Below the pieces are notes generated by a model. The model was not told where the DNA came from and searched no databases. It saw only the letters and a list, made by a program, of their open reading frames with translations. Of a stretch of DNA of 64,000 nucleotides, positions 56,371 through 64,000 are shown piece by piece. Origin of the DNA: Streptomyces hyderabadensis (GTDB lineage: Bacteria; Actinomycetota; Actinomycetes; Streptomycetales; Streptomycetaceae); contig NZ_JAIOJZ010000036.1 in the NCBI RefSeq assembly GCF_020404845.1, positions 1 through 64,000 on the forward strand, written 5' to 3'. How positions within the stretch are numbered: the stretch's first letter is position 1; each line of letters starts with the position of its first letter. A program made the translations under genes and the position numbers.

Positions 56371-57429
56371 CTACTCCTGCTTCTTGCGCCGGGTCCCGAA
56401 CACGATCTCGTCCCAGCTCGGCACCGCAGCGCGGCGGCCCGGCCGGACGCCGTCGGCCTCGGCCTGCCGGTCGGTGGAGCCGGTGAGACGGTCGCGGTGG
56501 CTGGCCACCGAGCGCGGCATCAGCACGTCGGCGTAGGCGGAACCGGCCGACGCGGCGGGCGCGGGTGGCTCCTCCACCTCGGGTTCCTCGACGGGCTCCT
56601 CCACCGGCTCCGGAGCGCGCTCCGGCACCACCAGATCGCCGCGGAAGCTCGGCACGGCCTCCAGCAGGCTGGTGAGCGAGTCGCGTTCCCGCTCGGCCGA
56701 GGCGGTGGCCGCGGTGTCCTCGGCGGGCTCGGCCGGCGGCGGGGGCAGGCTCGGCCGCTCCCGCTGCTCCCGGTCGAGGGTGCGGTCCAGCGGCCGGTCG
56801 CGGGGCAGCCGGGCGATGCGCGGCACGAACGGGAAGCTGGGCTCGGGCGCGGCGAGGTCGTCGGACTCGCCGATCAGCGCGCGTGCCTCCGCGTCCACGG
56901 CCTGGACGAGCCGCCGGGGCGGGTCGTACGTCCAGCTCGCCGAGTGCGGCTCACCCGCGACCAGGTAGACCAGCAGCACTTCCCAGGTGCCGTCGTCGCG
57001 GCGCCAGGAGTCCCACTGGACGGTGTCCTTGTCGGCGCCGCGCAGCAGCAGCCGCTCCTGGACGGCCTCGCCGAGGGGCGGTCCGGAGTTCTCGCCGGGG
57101 CGGCGGACGGGGGTCTTGCGGGCCCGCTCCGCCATGAAGGCGCGCTCGGCCAGCACCGGGCCCTCGAAGCGCCGTACGCGGTCGACGGGGATGCCGGCCA
57201 TCTGGGCGACCTCTTCCGCGGTCGCGCCGGCCCGTATACGTGCCTGGATGTCGCGGGGGCGGAGATGGCTCTCCACCTCGATCTCGATCTGGCCGAGGCG
57301 GGGACGGTCGCCGCGCACGGCGGCCCGGAGCCGCTCGTCGATCGGAAGCGTGTACTCCGTGCTGTCCGCAGCCTTCAGCACCAGCCGTGTGCCGTCATTC
57401 GAGACGGCCACGACACGCAGTTCGGGCAT
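56371..57429 (-). CDS. sepH: SepH cell-division regulator (DUF3071)
   Basis: 352 residues from ATG 57429 with GGGAGG upstream; the open frame further upstream lacks a site. The N-terminal DUF3071 domain starts MPELRVVAVSNDGTRLVLKA and contains a helix-turn-helix (RPRDIQARIRAGATAEEVAQ, MAGIPVDRVRRFEGPVLAER). A Pro/Glu-rich linker and a short conserved C-terminus (VPSWDEIVFGTRRKKQE) follow. SepH binds FtsZ and stimulates Z-ring assembly in Streptomyces and mycobacteria. The identification rests on those end motifs. Confidence 0.92.
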   Translation of the reverse strand: MPELRVVAVSNDGTRLVLKAADSTEYTLPIDERLRAAVRGDRPRLGQIEIEVESHLRPRDIQARIRAGATAEEVAQMAGIPVDRVRRFEGPVLAERAFMAERARKTPVRRPGENSGPPLGEAVQERLLLRGADKDTVQWDSWRRDDGTWEVLLVYLVAGEPHSASWTYDPPRRLVQAVDAEARALIGESDDLAAPEPSFPFVPRIARLPRDRPLDRTLDREQRERPSLPPPPAEPAEDTAATASAERERDSLTSLLEAVPSFRGDLVVPERAPEPVEEPVEEPEVEEPPAPAASAGSAYADVLMPRSVASHRDRLTGSTDRQAEADGVRPGRRAAVPSWDEIVFGTRRKKQE

Positions 57430-57901
57430 GGGGACCTCCCGGGTGGTGCCTGCCGACGTCACGTGCGTCGCTGCTTCCGCTCTGTCGAGTGTGGCCTGCC
57501 CGGGTGCAGCCTGCCACAACCTTGCCGAGTTGCCCGGCGTGTCGGGCGCGGGCCCTGGATCGCCGTTATGGCACGGTTACCTGTTCGCAACGCTAAGTGA
57601 CCAACTCCGTCACCCTGTGCAACTGTCCCCCTCGTGGCGGTCCTTCACGGTGTCGGACCCCCTCTCGGGAGACCGGCTCCAGGGCTCGCAACAGTACTCC
57701 ATTCGGGCCACGTGCGTGGATTGGCACGCCGCCCAACTTCTGGCAAGAGGTGGCGCCCGGCCGTCCCCGGCGCGATTTCCGCGATCTTGGACGTGGCGTA
57801 CTTCACGCAATCACCAGAAACGGAACTAATGGTTTCGGTCGCACGTCCCTTTCTCGTGCAGTTGATCGCTCCCGTGCGGGAAAGGCAGGCAAGGTCCGAC
57901 G
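57430..57901. other. Intergenic region between sepH and the membrane-protein gene
   Basis: 472 nt without a gene that I can support. It must contain the divergent promoters of sepH and the following membrane protein. Codon use and frame preference are lost throughout. Confidence 0.5.
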
Positions 57902-58801
57902 ATGCGTGAAAGGTCCGATGACGCAGACCAGGCGGACGTGCGTTCGGAGGGGGAATCCAGGCGGATCGACCTGAGCGTGCCCCAGGTCGCGGGCAGCGCC
58001 CTGGCCGCGGTGGTGGCTGCCAAACTCGCCTCCTCCTTCGGGGTCTACGGCACCATCGCCGGCGCGGGTCTGATCAGTGTCGTCGCCACCTGCGGGGGAT
58101 CGGTGCTGCAGCACTTCTTCAAGCGCACCGGGGAGCAGATCCGGGGCAGCCGCACCGCCGCCGCCGTGCGGATCGGCGGGCGGACCGCGTCGGTTCCGGC
58201 CGCGGTCACGGAGCCCTCGGCCCCGGTCTCCGCTCCGGGCGAGTTCACCGAGGGCACCGTCTACCGGGCGCGGACCAGGGGATGGCGCCGCCCGCTGCTC
58301 GCCGCCGCCCTCGTCTTCGGCATCACCATGGCCGGGATCACCGTGTACGAGGTCGCCTCCGGCCAGAACCTGAGCGGCGGCCACAGCACCACCGTCGGCA
58401 GCGCCTTCACCGGCCACAACAAGTCGGCCGCCGATTCGGGCGGGTCCGGCGACTCCGGCGACTCCGGCGGCTCCGAGGACGGGCGAAACGGCCGGGACCC
58501 GGGTGGCTCCGGCGACCCGGACGACGCGACGGACTCCGGTACGGGGAACGACGCCCCGGCCGCCACCCCCTCCGGGAGCCCGGACGGCGCCGCTGAGAGC
58601 CCGTCGTCCGGCGCCGGTTCCGGGACAGGGGACGGTACGGCGTCCAGCCCGGCGCCCACCCCGGACGCCACCGGTGACGAGGGAGCCGGGGACACCGGGA
58701 CGACCCCCGGCCCGGACGCCTCGGCTACGGCCCCAGAACCCGGCGCAAGTAGTCGTTCTGGAACAGACGCCCAGGGTCAAGACGGTCCCGCAGCGCCGTG
58801 A
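57902..58801 (+). CDS. Membrane protein with Gly/Ser/Asp-rich external tail
   Basis: 299 residues. A first hydrophobic hairpin (PQVAGSALAAVVAAKLASSF, YGTIAGAGLISVVATCGGSV; about 27-70), a cytosolic loop, a third helix (LLAAALVFGITMAGITVYEV; about 131-152), then some 145 low-complexity Gly/Ser/Asp/Pro residues. Similar streptomycete proteins are of unknown function. The last 77 nt overlap the convergent flavoenzyme gene on the other strand, so the C-terminal end may be overpredicted or the genes genuinely overlap. Confidence 0.7.
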   Translation: MRERSDDADQADVRSEGESRRIDLSVPQVAGSALAAVVAAKLASSFGVYGTIAGAGLISVVATCGGSVLQHFFKRTGEQIRGSRTAAAVRIGGRTASVPAAVTEPSAPVSAPGEFTEGTVYRARTRGWRRPLLAAALVFGITMAGITVYEVASGQNLSGGHSTTVGSAFTGHNKSAADSGGSGDSGDSGGSEDGRNGRDPGGSGDPDDATDSGTGNDAPAATPSGSPDGAAESPSSGAGSGTGDGTASSPAPTPDATGDEGAGDTGTTPGPDASATAPEPGASSRSGTDAQGQDGPAAP

Positions 58802-60074
58802 ACTCGCCGAAGCGCGGGTACACCCGGGAGAAGTACTCGGCGTCCCGGGTGTGCACCTTGCCCCAGTGCGGCCGGCCCTCGTAGGCCGTGAAGATGCGCT
58901 CGGCGGCGGTGAAGTACGCCTGGTAGGGCGTGCCCCGGAACATGTGCACGGCGATGTACGCGCTGTCGCGGCCCGACGCGGTGGACAGCGCGATGTCGTC
59001 GGCCGGGGCGGTGCGCACCTCGACCGGGAAGCTGATCCGCAGCCGGGACCGGTCGACCATCGTCCGCAACTCGCGCAGCGCCTCGACGACGGCCTCGCGC
59101 GGAACGGCGTACTCCATCTCCACGAACCGCACCCGGCGCGGAGATGTGAAGACCTTGTAGGGAGTGTCCGTGTACGTCCGCGCGGAGAGCGCCCTGCTGG
59201 AGATCCGGGCGATCGACGGGATGGTGGCGGGCGCCGCGCGGCCGACCCAGTTGACCGCCTGGAAGAGGCCGTTGGAGAGGAACTCGTCGTCCAGCCAGCC
59301 CTGGAACCGGCCCACCGGCCGCTGAGGACCGGCGCTGCGGTTGTTGCGCTTGGTGTTGGTGCTGCCGGTGTGCGGGAACCAGTAGAACTCGAAGTGCTCG
59401 TTCTCGGACCACAGCGCGTCGAAGTCGGCCAGGACCCGGTCGAACGGCATCGGCTCCTCGCGGGCCGTCAGCAGGAAGATCGGCTCCACGGCGAAGGTGA
59501 TCGCGGTGACGACGCCCAGCGCGCCGAGACCGATCCGGGCGGCGGCGAACACCTCGGGATTCTCGTCCGCGGAGCAGTTCAGCACCGAGCCGTCCGCCGT
59601 GACCAGCTCCAGCCCCCGGATCTGGGCGGCGATCGAGGCGGAGTCGCGGCCCGTGCCGTGGGTGCCGGTACTGGTGGCCCCGGAGACGGTCTGCTCCATG
59701 ATGTCGCCCATGTTGGTCAGCGACAGGCCCTCGCGCGCGAGCGCCATGTTGAGCCTCTTGAGCGGGGTGCCGGCCTCGACCGTGACCGTCATGGCGTCGC
59801 GGTCGACGGCGCGGATGCCCGTCAACAGTTGAGGGCGGATCAACACTCCGTCCGTCGCGGCTATCGACGTGAACGAGTGCCCGGTGCCGACCGCCTTGAC
59901 CCGCAGCCCGTCCTCGGCCGCCCGGCGAACGGCGTCGGCCAGTTCGTCGACGGAGGCGGGCGCGACCTCCCGCGCGGGGCGCGCCGTGATGTTGCCGCCC
60001 CAGTTACGCCATGTGCCGTTCCGGCCCTTCGGCCGTCCGCTCGCCCTGCCGTTCGCCGTGCGTGTGCTGCTCAA
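58725..60074 (-). CDS. FAD-linked lactone oxidase-like flavoenzyme (D-arabinono-1,4-lactone oxidase family)
   Basis: 449 residues from TTG 60074 with GGGAGGG 4 nt upstream. FAD-binding PCMH domain: RPAREVAPASVDELADAVRR, VKAVGTGHSFTSIAATDGV, GATSTGTHGTGRDSASIAAQ. The His of GTGHSF is the position of covalent FAD attachment in alditol and lactone oxidases. The C-terminal ALO domain ends RPHWGKVHTRDAEYFSRVYP, FTALRDRLDPGRLFQNDYL. It oxidises an aldonolactone or sugar alcohol, using oxygen or another acceptor. Its start overlaps the upstream MFS gene by 71 nt. Confidence 0.85.
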   Translation of the reverse strand: MSSTRTANGRASGRPKGRNGTWRNWGGNITARPAREVAPASVDELADAVRRAAEDGLRVKAVGTGHSFTSIAATDGVLIRPQLLTGIRAVDRDAMTVTVEAGTPLKRLNMALAREGLSLTNMGDIMEQTVSGATSTGTHGTGRDSASIAAQIRGLELVTADGSVLNCSADENPEVFAAARIGLGALGVVTAITFAVEPIFLLTAREEPMPFDRVLADFDALWSENEHFEFYWFPHTGSTNTKRNNRSAGPQRPVGRFQGWLDDEFLSNGLFQAVNWVGRAAPATIPSIARISSRALSARTYTDTPYKVFTSPRRVRFVEMEYAVPREAVVEALRELRTMVDRSRLRISFPVEVRTAPADDIALSTASGRDSAYIAVHMFRGTPYQAYFTAAERIFTAYEGRPHWGKVHTRDAEYFSRVYPRFGEFTALRDRLDPGRLFQNDYLRRVLGP

Positions 60075-61272
60075 CGGTCCCTCCCCGACGCGCTTCCGGC
60101 CGCTTGAGCCGGCGGTACCCGAGGAAACCGACCGCGACCGCGACGGCCCCGGCCACCGCCGGAACCCCGTACCCGGCCCGCGCCCCGGAGGCGTCGATCA
60201 CCCAGCCGCCCGCGGAGGAGCCGAGCGCGACCCCGACCGCGAGTCCGGTGCTCACCCAGGTCATCCCCTCGGTGAGCTGCGTGCGTGGTACGTGCTCTTC
60301 GATGAGGGACATGGTCGTGATCATCGTGGGAGCGATGGACAGACCCGCAACGAACAGCGCCGCGGCCAGAAACGGCAAGTTTCCGACCAGTAGGAGGGGG
60401 ATCATACTCACGGCCATCGCACACACGCCCAGGAGCCAGCGGCGTTCCGGCGGCCCGGCGAAGCGCAGCAGCCCGAAGATCATGGCCGCCGTGCACGAGC
60501 CCGCCGCGTAGAGGGCGAGGACGAGGCTGGCGGCGGCCTTGTGCCCCTCCTCCTCGGCGAACGCCACCGTGACGACGTCGATGGCCCCGAAGATCGTCCC
60601 CGTGGCCACGAAGGTGCCGACCAGGACCTGGAGCCCGCGGGAGCGCAGCGCCGTGCCGCCGCCCTTGTGCTCGCGCGGGTGCGGCTCCGGCTCGGTGGCG
60701 CGCTGCGAGGTCAGCCAGAAGACGCCCGTCGCCAGGAAGCAGGCGGCGAGCAGCGGGCCGGCCTCCGGGAACCAGGCCGTGGACAGGCCGATGGAGATGA
60801 TCGGCCCGAAGATGAAGCAGATCTCGTCCACCACGGACTCGAAGGAGTACGCGGTGTGCAGCTGCGGCGTCCCCCGGTACAGGGCCGCCCAGCGGGCCCG
60901 GACCATCGCCCCGAGGCTCGGCACGCAGCCGATGCCGACGCAGGCCACGAACAGCACCCAGTCCGGCCACCCGTAGTGCGCGGCGGGCAGAAGCACCGCC
61001 GCCGCGGTCAGCGACACCAGCGTCGCCGGGCGCAGCACCCGGCGCTGCCCGTACCGGTCGACCAGGCGGGAGACCTGCGGTCCGGCCACGGCGGCGGCGA
61101 GCGCGATGGTGGCCGACAGCGCACCGGCCAGTCCGTACCGCCCGGTGAGCTGCGAGATCATCGTCACCACGCCGATGCCCATCATCGACAGCGGCATCCG
61201 GCCGAGGAAGCCCGCGGCGGAGAAGCCCTTGGTGCCGGGGAGGGCGAACAGGGCGCGGTAGGGGCTGGCCAA
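60004..61272 (-). CDS. MFS transporter, 12 helices
   Basis: 422 residues from TTG 61272 (GGAGA upstream). Twelve hydrophobic helices; motif A LVDRYGQRRVLRPATL between helices 2 and 3; VRARWAALYRGTPQLHTAYS and FESVVDEICFIFGPI are shared by streptomycete MFS proteins of this position. Substrate unknown. The reading frame runs 71 nt into the flavoenzyme gene downstream, so the two are co-transcribed and probably translationally coupled; transport of the flavoenzyme's substrate or product would fit. Confidence 0.85.
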   Translation of the reverse strand: MASPYRALFALPGTKGFSAAGFLGRMPLSMMGIGVVTMISQLTGRYGLAGALSATIALAAAVAGPQVSRLVDRYGQRRVLRPATLVSLTAAAVLLPAAHYGWPDWVLFVACVGIGCVPSLGAMVRARWAALYRGTPQLHTAYSFESVVDEICFIFGPIISIGLSTAWFPEAGPLLAACFLATGVFWLTSQRATEPEPHPREHKGGGTALRSRGLQVLVGTFVATGTIFGAIDVVTVAFAEEEGHKAAASLVLALYAAGSCTAAMIFGLLRFAGPPERRWLLGVCAMAVSMIPLLLVGNLPFLAAALFVAGLSIAPTMITTMSLIEEHVPRTQLTEGMTWVSTGLAVGVALGSSAGGWVIDASGARAGYGVPAVAGAVAVAVGFLGYRRLKRPEARRGGTVEQHTHGERQGERTAEGPERHMA

Positions 61273-61445
61273 CGAGGTCTCCGAAGCGGCTCAGTGACGG
61301 TGGGGTGACGGCTGGGTAAGGTGCGAACGCAGCCGATACAGCTTACTCGCCCTCACGTTCGGAAACACCCCCTCGGAGCTGGTGAAACGCACGGTCGGTA
61401 CCCCACCGTTTCCCCGCTGTCAGTGCCGGGTGGCAGGATCGGGGC

Positions 61446-62573
61446 ATGCCAGACGTGCTCGATGCCAGCCCCTACGACGCCCTGCTCCTGCTCTCGTTCG
61501 GCGGCCCGGAGGGCCCGGACGACGTGGTCCCGTTCCTGGAGAACGTGACACGGGGACGCGGCATCCCCAAGGAACGCCTCAAGGAAGTCGGACAGCACTA
61601 CTTCCTCTTCGGCGGCGTCAGCCCCATCAACGACCAGAACCGCGCCCTGCTGGACGCCCTGCGCAAGGACTTCGCCGAGCACGGCCTGGACCTCCCGGTC
61701 TACTGGGGCAACCGCAACTGGGCGCCGTACCTGACGGACACCCTGCGCGAGATGGTCCGCGACGGCCGCCGCCGCATCCTGGTCCTCGCCACCAGCGCCT
61801 ACGCCTCCTACTCGGGCTGCCGCCAGTACCGCGAGAACCTCGCGGACGCCCTCGCCGCCCTGGAGTCCGAGGGGCTGGAGCTGCCGAAGATCGACAAGCT
61901 CCGGCACTACTTCAACCACCCGGGCTTCGTGGAGCCCATGGTCGAGGGGGTCGTGCGGTCCCTCGCCGAGCTGCCCGACGAGGTCAGGGACGGCGCGCAC
62001 ATCGCGTTCTGCACCCACTCGATCCCCACCTCCGCCGCCGACACCTCCGGACCGGTCGAGGAGCACGGCGACGGCGGGGCGTACGTGCGCCAGCACCTGG
62101 ACGTGGCGCAGCTGATCGCCGACGCCGTCCGCGAACGCACCGGCGTCGACCACCCCTGGCAGCTCGTCTACCAGTCGCGCTCCGGCGCCCCGCACATCCC
62201 GTGGCTGGAGCCCGACATCTGCGACCACCTGGAGGAGCGACAGGCGGCCGGCGCCCCCGCGGTCGTGATGGCGCCCATCGGGTTCGTCTCCGACCACATG
62301 GAGGTCCTGTACGACCTCGACACGGAGGCCACCGCCAAGGCCGAGGAGCTGGGGCTGCCGGTGCGCCGCTCGGCCACCGTGGGCGCCGACCCGCGCTTCG
62401 CCGCGGCCGTGCGCGACCTGGTCCTGGAGCGGGCGGGCGACGAGCGCGGCCAGGAGGTCACGCCCTGCGCCCTCGGCAGACTCGGGGCGAGCCACAACCT
62501 GTGCCCGGTCGGCTGCTGCCCCGCCCGTGCCCCCCGGCCCGCCGCCGCGGGCGCCGACAGCCCCTACGCGTGA
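61446..62573 (+). CDS. hemH: Ferrochelatase (coproporphyrin type)
   Basis: 375 residues. Inserts Fe2+ into coproporphyrin III in the actinobacterial haem pathway. Motifs: [15 protein letters not shown] near the start, catalytic His191 in [27 protein letters not shown], and [20 protein letters not shown] with Glu. A Cys cluster near the C-terminus (Cys341, Cys353, Cys357, Cys358) is in the place of the [2Fe-2S] ligands of actinobacterial enzymes. CAGGAT ends 6 nt before the ATG (probably leaderless). Eight nt upstream of the IMPase gene. Confidence 0.94.
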   Translation: MPDVLDASPYDALLLLSFGGPEGPDDVVPFLENVTRGRGIPKERLKEVGQHYFLFGGVSPINDQNRALLDALRKDFAEHGLDLPVYWGNRNWAPYLTDTLREMVRDGRRRILVLATSAYASYSGCRQYRENLADALAALESEGLELPKIDKLRHYFNHPGFVEPMVEGVVRSLAELPDEVRDGAHIAFCTHSIPTSAADTSGPVEEHGDGGAYVRQHLDVAQLIADAVRERTGVDHPWQLVYQSRSGAPHIPWLEPDICDHLEERQAAGAPAVVMAPIGFVSDHMEVLYDLDTEATAKAEELGLPVRRSATVGADPRFAAAVRDLVLERAGDERGQEVTPCALGRLGASHNLCPVGCCPARAPRPAAAGADSPYA

Positions 62574-62581
62574 GGACCCCC

Positions 62582-63400
62582 GTGACCGACGTGACGCCCG
62601 ATCCGCTCCACGCCGAGCTGCTGAAGATCGCCCAGGAGGCCGCCCACCGCGCGGGCGAGCTGCTGCGGGACGGCCGCCCGGCCGACCTGGCGGTCGCCGC
62701 CACCAAGTCCAGCCCCATCGACGTGGTCACCGAGATGGACATCGCGGCGGAGAAGCTGATCACCGGGCTGATCGCCGACCGCCGCCCCGACGACGGCTTC
62801 CTGGGCGAGGAGGGCGCCGCCACGGAGGGCACCAGCGGCATCCGCTGGGTCGTCGACCCGCTGGACGGCACGGTCAACTACCTCTACGGCCTGCCCACCT
62901 GGGCGGTCTCCATCTGCGCCGAGCAGGACGGCGAGCGGGTGGCGGGCGTGGTCGTCGCCCCGATGCGCGGCGAGACGTATCACGCGCTGCTGGGCGGCGG
63001 AGCGTGGGCGACGGGCGCCTGGGAGGGCGAGCGCAGGCTCACCTGCCGGTCCGCCGCCCCCCTGGACCAGGCGCTGGTCTCCACGGGCTTCAACTACGTC
63101 GCCGACGTCCGCGCGGAGCAGGCCGAGATCGCGCGACGGCTGATTCCGCTGGTGCGGGACATCCGGCGCGGCGGCTCGGCCGCGATCGACCTGTGCGACG
63201 TGGCCGCGGGGCGTCTCGACGGCTACTACGAGCGCGGGCTGCATCCCTGGGACCTCGCCGCGGGCGACCTGATCGCCCGTGAGGCGGGCGCGGTGACCGG
63301 TGGACGCCCCGGTGAGCCCCCCACCGGCGCCCTGACCATCGCCGCCACCCCGGCCGTCTTCGAGCCCCTCCAGCGACTCCTGACGGACTTCGGAGCGTAG
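62582..63400 (+). CDS. Inositol-monophosphatase-family phosphatase
   Basis: 272 residues from GTG 62582, GAGGA upstream. Metal and substrate motifs: DVVTEMDIAAEKLI (Asp), FLGEEGAA (Glu), WVVDPLDGTVNYLYGLP (Asp-Pro-Leu-Asp-Gly-Thr) and HPWDLAAGDLIAREAGA (Asp). The family includes inositol-1-phosphatase, histidinol-phosphatase and related Mg2+/Li+-sensitive enzymes; the exact substrate cannot be read. Likely co-transcribed with hemH. Its last codons are duplicated 203 bp downstream. Confidence 0.9.
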   Translation: MTDVTPDPLHAELLKIAQEAAHRAGELLRDGRPADLAVAATKSSPIDVVTEMDIAAEKLITGLIADRRPDDGFLGEEGAATEGTSGIRWVVDPLDGTVNYLYGLPTWAVSICAEQDGERVAGVVVAPMRGETYHALLGGGAWATGAWEGERRLTCRSAAPLDQALVSTGFNYVADVRAEQAEIARRLIPLVRDIRRGGSAAIDLCDVAAGRLDGYYERGLHPWDLAAGDLIAREAGAVTGGRPGEPPTGALTIAATPAVFEPLQRLLTDFGA

Positions 63401-64000
63401 GCCTCCGGCGGTCGGGCGGGGGACGGCACCGGTCGGCACGGGGAGCGCCGCCGCTCGCTGTCGGGCCGGGGTGCCCCCCCTAGGGGTGTCTCGGGCGCGC
63501 GGCGCCCGGGCGCGGGCCCGGCTCAGCCGCGTGACCTGCCGCCTGCCCTTCCCCGGTTGTCTTCCGGCTTCCCCAGCGGTTTCTGACGGTTTCGGGGCGT
63601 GGGCCTTCGGCGGTCGGGCGGGGGACGGTGTCGGTCGGCTCGGGGAGTGCCGTCGCTCGGTGTCGGGCCCGGGCGCGTGACTCCGTGCACGGGGCCCGTG
63701 CCGCCGGGCGCACCGGCGGCCGCGGGGTCAGGTGCGGCCTCCTCCGCCCGAGTGGGCAAGGCGTCGGTTCGTTTGGGCGGTCGGTTCTGTGTGCGGTCGC
63801 CCCGGGGGCCGTACGGCCAGGTGCGTCGGTCCGGGCCGGTCCTCCGTGTGTGAGGTCGGGTTCGGCCGCGTCCGGTCGGTGCGTGTGCCCCCTCGGGGCC
63901 GATCGGGCAGACACTCTGCCCGGTGCTGCCAACCGGCCTGCCCGAGCCGCCCACCCGTGCCGCACCGCGGCACGGCACCGGTACCGGCGCCGCGCACGAC
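63401..64000. other. Gene-free right end of the window
   Basis: 600 nt with no credible gene; open frames here are GC-rich shadows without start signals. It holds the duplicated IMPase tail and, from about 63700, Arg/Gly/Pro-type low-complexity sequence. Confidence 0.6.
63561..63672 (+). repeat. Degenerate direct duplication of the IMPase gene 3' end
   Basis: 63358-63470 (last 14 codons, stop and 70 nt beyond) aligns with 63561-63672 at roughly 80 percent by eye, including the long identical run CGGCGGTCGGGCGGGGGACG. The stop TAG of the first copy is TGG in the second. The second copy codes for nothing. Confidence 0.75.

Noticed and set aside
63480-63965. 161-residue minus-strand frame at the right end
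   Set aside because: Arg/Pro/Thr-rich low-complexity translation with no start site or homologous motif.

Overview
High-GC Streptomyces chromosome arm-core sequence. The evidence is the strong G/C preference at third codon positions, many GTG starts, and a recognisable gene set: a WhiH-type sporulation regulator directly upstream of the principal sigma factor HrdB, separated topoisomerase IV genes, a SepH/DUF3071 cell-division protein, and HPr with DasR-type operators. Gene order matches my memory of the S. coelicolor whiH-hrdB region. I see no tRNA, rRNA, insertion sequence, prophage or CRISPR array.

Layout. 0-3 kb: truncated drug-efflux MFS gene with a divergent TetR regulator and operator, then rnhB and a conserved unknown. 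3.5-9.2 kb: conserved unknowns, a RecQ helicase with a phosphoribosyltransferase-like tail, a DUF4192 protein, and a Nudix/winged-helix NrtR-like regulator. 9.3-18.2 kb: a degenerate ABC fusion, whiH, hrdB, a secreted trypsin-like protease, a small zinc-ribbon protein and parE. 18.5-25.5 kb: a NarL-type two-component operon, a DUF485 plus sodium:solute symporter pair, and a CitA/CitB-type two-component pair. 25.6-29.2 kb: an iron-box-linked sucrase/ferredoxin-like gene, an HTH-citrate synthase fusion, and a divergent citrate synthase across an AT-rich palindrome. 29.3-38.3 kb: a small-protein/DUF6082 pair, a COG0523 GTPase, parC, two M16 peptidase-family genes, and a c-di-AMP (ydaO-type) riboswitch in front of an M23 peptidase. 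38.4-45.5 kb: GntR, ptsH with two DasR-like sites, a GNAT/acyl-CoA-synthetase (Pat-type) protein with a long Ala/Pro/Gly linker, DUF5998, a phosphodiesterase and thymidine kinase. 45.5-54.3 kb: a probable galactosamine/tagatose catabolic cluster (Tat-exported alpha-galactosidase-like hydrolase, GntR/UTRA regulator, GatZ-like subunit, AgaS-like SIS isomerase, BadF-type kinase, EamA transporter, class II aldolase). 54.3-64 kb: VOC protein, sulfurtransferase, sepH, membrane protein, lactone-oxidase-like flavoenzyme, MFS transporter, ferrochelatase, inositol-monophosphatase-family enzyme, and a gene-free right end carrying a duplicated copy of that gene's 3' end.

How the parts connect. The aminosugar theme (HPr/DasR sites plus the AgaS/kinase/aldolase cluster) is the most coherent metabolic story. 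The cluster lacks its own PTS, deacetylase and tagatose-6-phosphate kinase and carries an EamA transporter instead, which makes it the most interesting candidate system here. A second recurring signal is TAnnnT-like -10 boxes 6-7 nt before start codons, suggesting many leaderless mRNAs. All functions are read from sequence and family memory; no database search was possible.
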